From positions 1 to 64,000 of the forward strand of contig NZ_LUKF01000020.1 of NCBI RefSeq assembly GCF_001592755.1: a DNA stretch of 64,000 nt. The letters are read 5' to 3'. Shown one piece after another: positions 63,417 to 64,000 of the stretch. A program made the translations under genes and the position numbers. The number at the start of each line of letters is the position of its first letter. Within the stretch, counting starts at the first letter, position 1. The notes beneath the pieces are model-generated. The model did not search any database. It saw only the letters and a list, made by a program, of their open reading frames with translations, and had not been told where the DNA came from. The DNA is from Bdellovibrio bacteriovorus (GTDB lineage Bacteria; Bdellovibrionota; Bdellovibrionia; Bdellovibrionales; Bdellovibrionaceae).

Positions 63417-64000
63417 GTGGATCAATCCCTCGTGGCATTTTCAGTTCTGTGCTTGTTATTGACGATAGCGCCCGGCGCGGACACGGCACTCGTATTGAAA
63501 AGTTCAATGACCGGAAAACAAAAACACTTCGTCGCAACGATCCTAGGTATTTGCGTCGGATTGCTATTCCACGCAACGATGTCGTCATTAGGACTTTCCG
63601 CCATTTTAAAGAAATCTGCTGAGCTCTATGCGGTGGTCAAGTATTTGGGGGCCGCTTATTTGATCTACCTGGGGCTTCAAAGTTTGTTTGAGGCTTGGTT
63701 CCGTAAAGATAAGGAAGATGAAACATCAGGAGTCATGAAGAACTCTGAAGGCTCTTTCGCTCAAGAGTTTCGAAAAGGCCTTCTGACAAACACCCTCAAC
63801 CCCAAAGTTGCCGTGTTTTATCTAACCTTCCTTCCGCAATTCGTGAACGTTAAGAAAAACGTCCTTATCCAATCTTTGGGACTATCGATGATCCACATTC
63901 TCATGAATCTGGTGTGGCTCTATCTCGTAGGATCGTTTGTGATGTTCTTCAAAGCTCAGTTCGCTAAAAAGTCCGTAAAAAGAAAAATAGAAACTCTGAC
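63417..64000 (+). CDS. LysE/RhtB-family exporter (partial, runs off window)
   Basis: GTG 63417 follows AAGGAG (63404-63409). The frame is open to the window end, giving 194 residues so far. It shows the LysE-family opening with TIAPGADTALVLKSS, a second membrane helix, KYLGAAYLIYLGLQSL and GLLTNTLNPKVAVFYLTFLPQF. The family exports amino acids or related metabolites. The 3' end is missing. Confidence 0.92.
   Translation, partial: MDQSLVAFSVLCLLLTIAPGADTALVLKSSMTGKQKHFVATILGICVGLLFHATMSSLGLSAILKKSAELYAVVKYLGAAYLIYLGLQSLFEAWFRKDKEDETSGVMKNSEGSFAQEFRKGLLTNTLNPKVAVFYLTFLPQFVNVKKNVLIQSLGLSMIHILMNLVWLYLVGSFVMFFKAQFAKKSVKRKIETL

Overview
The window reads as chromosome from a Gram-negative predatory-type bacterium, most probably Bdellovibrio or a close relative. 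This is inferred from gene families and layout, not from a database match. Supporting signs are a dense outer-membrane/lipid A block with a GnnA-like oxidoreductase between lpxA and lpxB (Bdellovibrio lipid A is known to carry a 2,3-diamino-glucose backbone), a pilB-pilT-like-pilC-pilS-pilR type IV pilus operon, several sigma-54 activators, many small secreted proteins and a DUF222-like/HNH nuclease gene. No tRNA, rRNA, prophage, insertion sequence or CRISPR array was seen.

Layout. 0-1.6 kb: an 8-bp/4-bp microsatellite and an AT-rich HNH nuclease gene carrying short palindromes. 1.6-5.4 kb: mazG (-), then a PgpH-like HD hydrolase and ybeY. 5.4-5.7 kb: a strongly structured RNA with a terminator. 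5.7-18.1 kb: an envelope-biogenesis run, prfB (programmed +1 frameshift), lolC-type permease, lolD, bamA, skp, lpxA, gnnA-like, lpxB, lpxK, an LpxL-type acyltransferase and a DUF3108 lipoprotein. 18.1-18.3 kb: a cluster of three palindromes related to those at the HNH gene. 18.3-25.9 kb: a glutathione transferase broken by one in-frame TGA, a double cNMP-binding protein, two overlapping GT9 glycosyltransferases and a CHASE2 kinase/NtrC regulator pair. 25.9-34.8 kb: ribF, a dehydrogenase-like gene and the pilus operon, whose PilT-like member has lost its ATPase motifs. 34.8-40.3 kb: ferritin-like protein, small secreted proteins, a 35-residue membrane protein, a periplasmic M1 peptidase, RluA-type pseudouridine synthase and L,D-transpeptidase.

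40.3-54.6 kb resembles a stress/envelope islet: DJ-1 family protein with a PspF-like sigma-54 activator lacking a sensor domain, YqjD-like protein, KefF-KefC, a secreted Ppx/GppA homologue, two divergent baeRF-type proteins, a TolC-RND pair without a fusion protein, small stress-type proteins, DUF4142 protein and carbonic anhydrase. Two good -24/-12 motifs precede genes here, suggesting a local sigma-54 regulon. 54.6-64 kb: a membrane acyltransferase-like protein, tandem class A beta-lactamase-fold proteins, an aldo/keto reductase, a 14-repeat RCC1 lipoprotein, a decapitated receiver-domain remnant, a methyltransferase and a LysE-type exporter running off the window.

The observations most worth follow-up are the structured RNA before prfB, the ATPase-dead PilT paralogue, the dispersed palindromes with compensatory changes, the putative sigma-54 stress islet and the lone GnnA in the lipid A operon.
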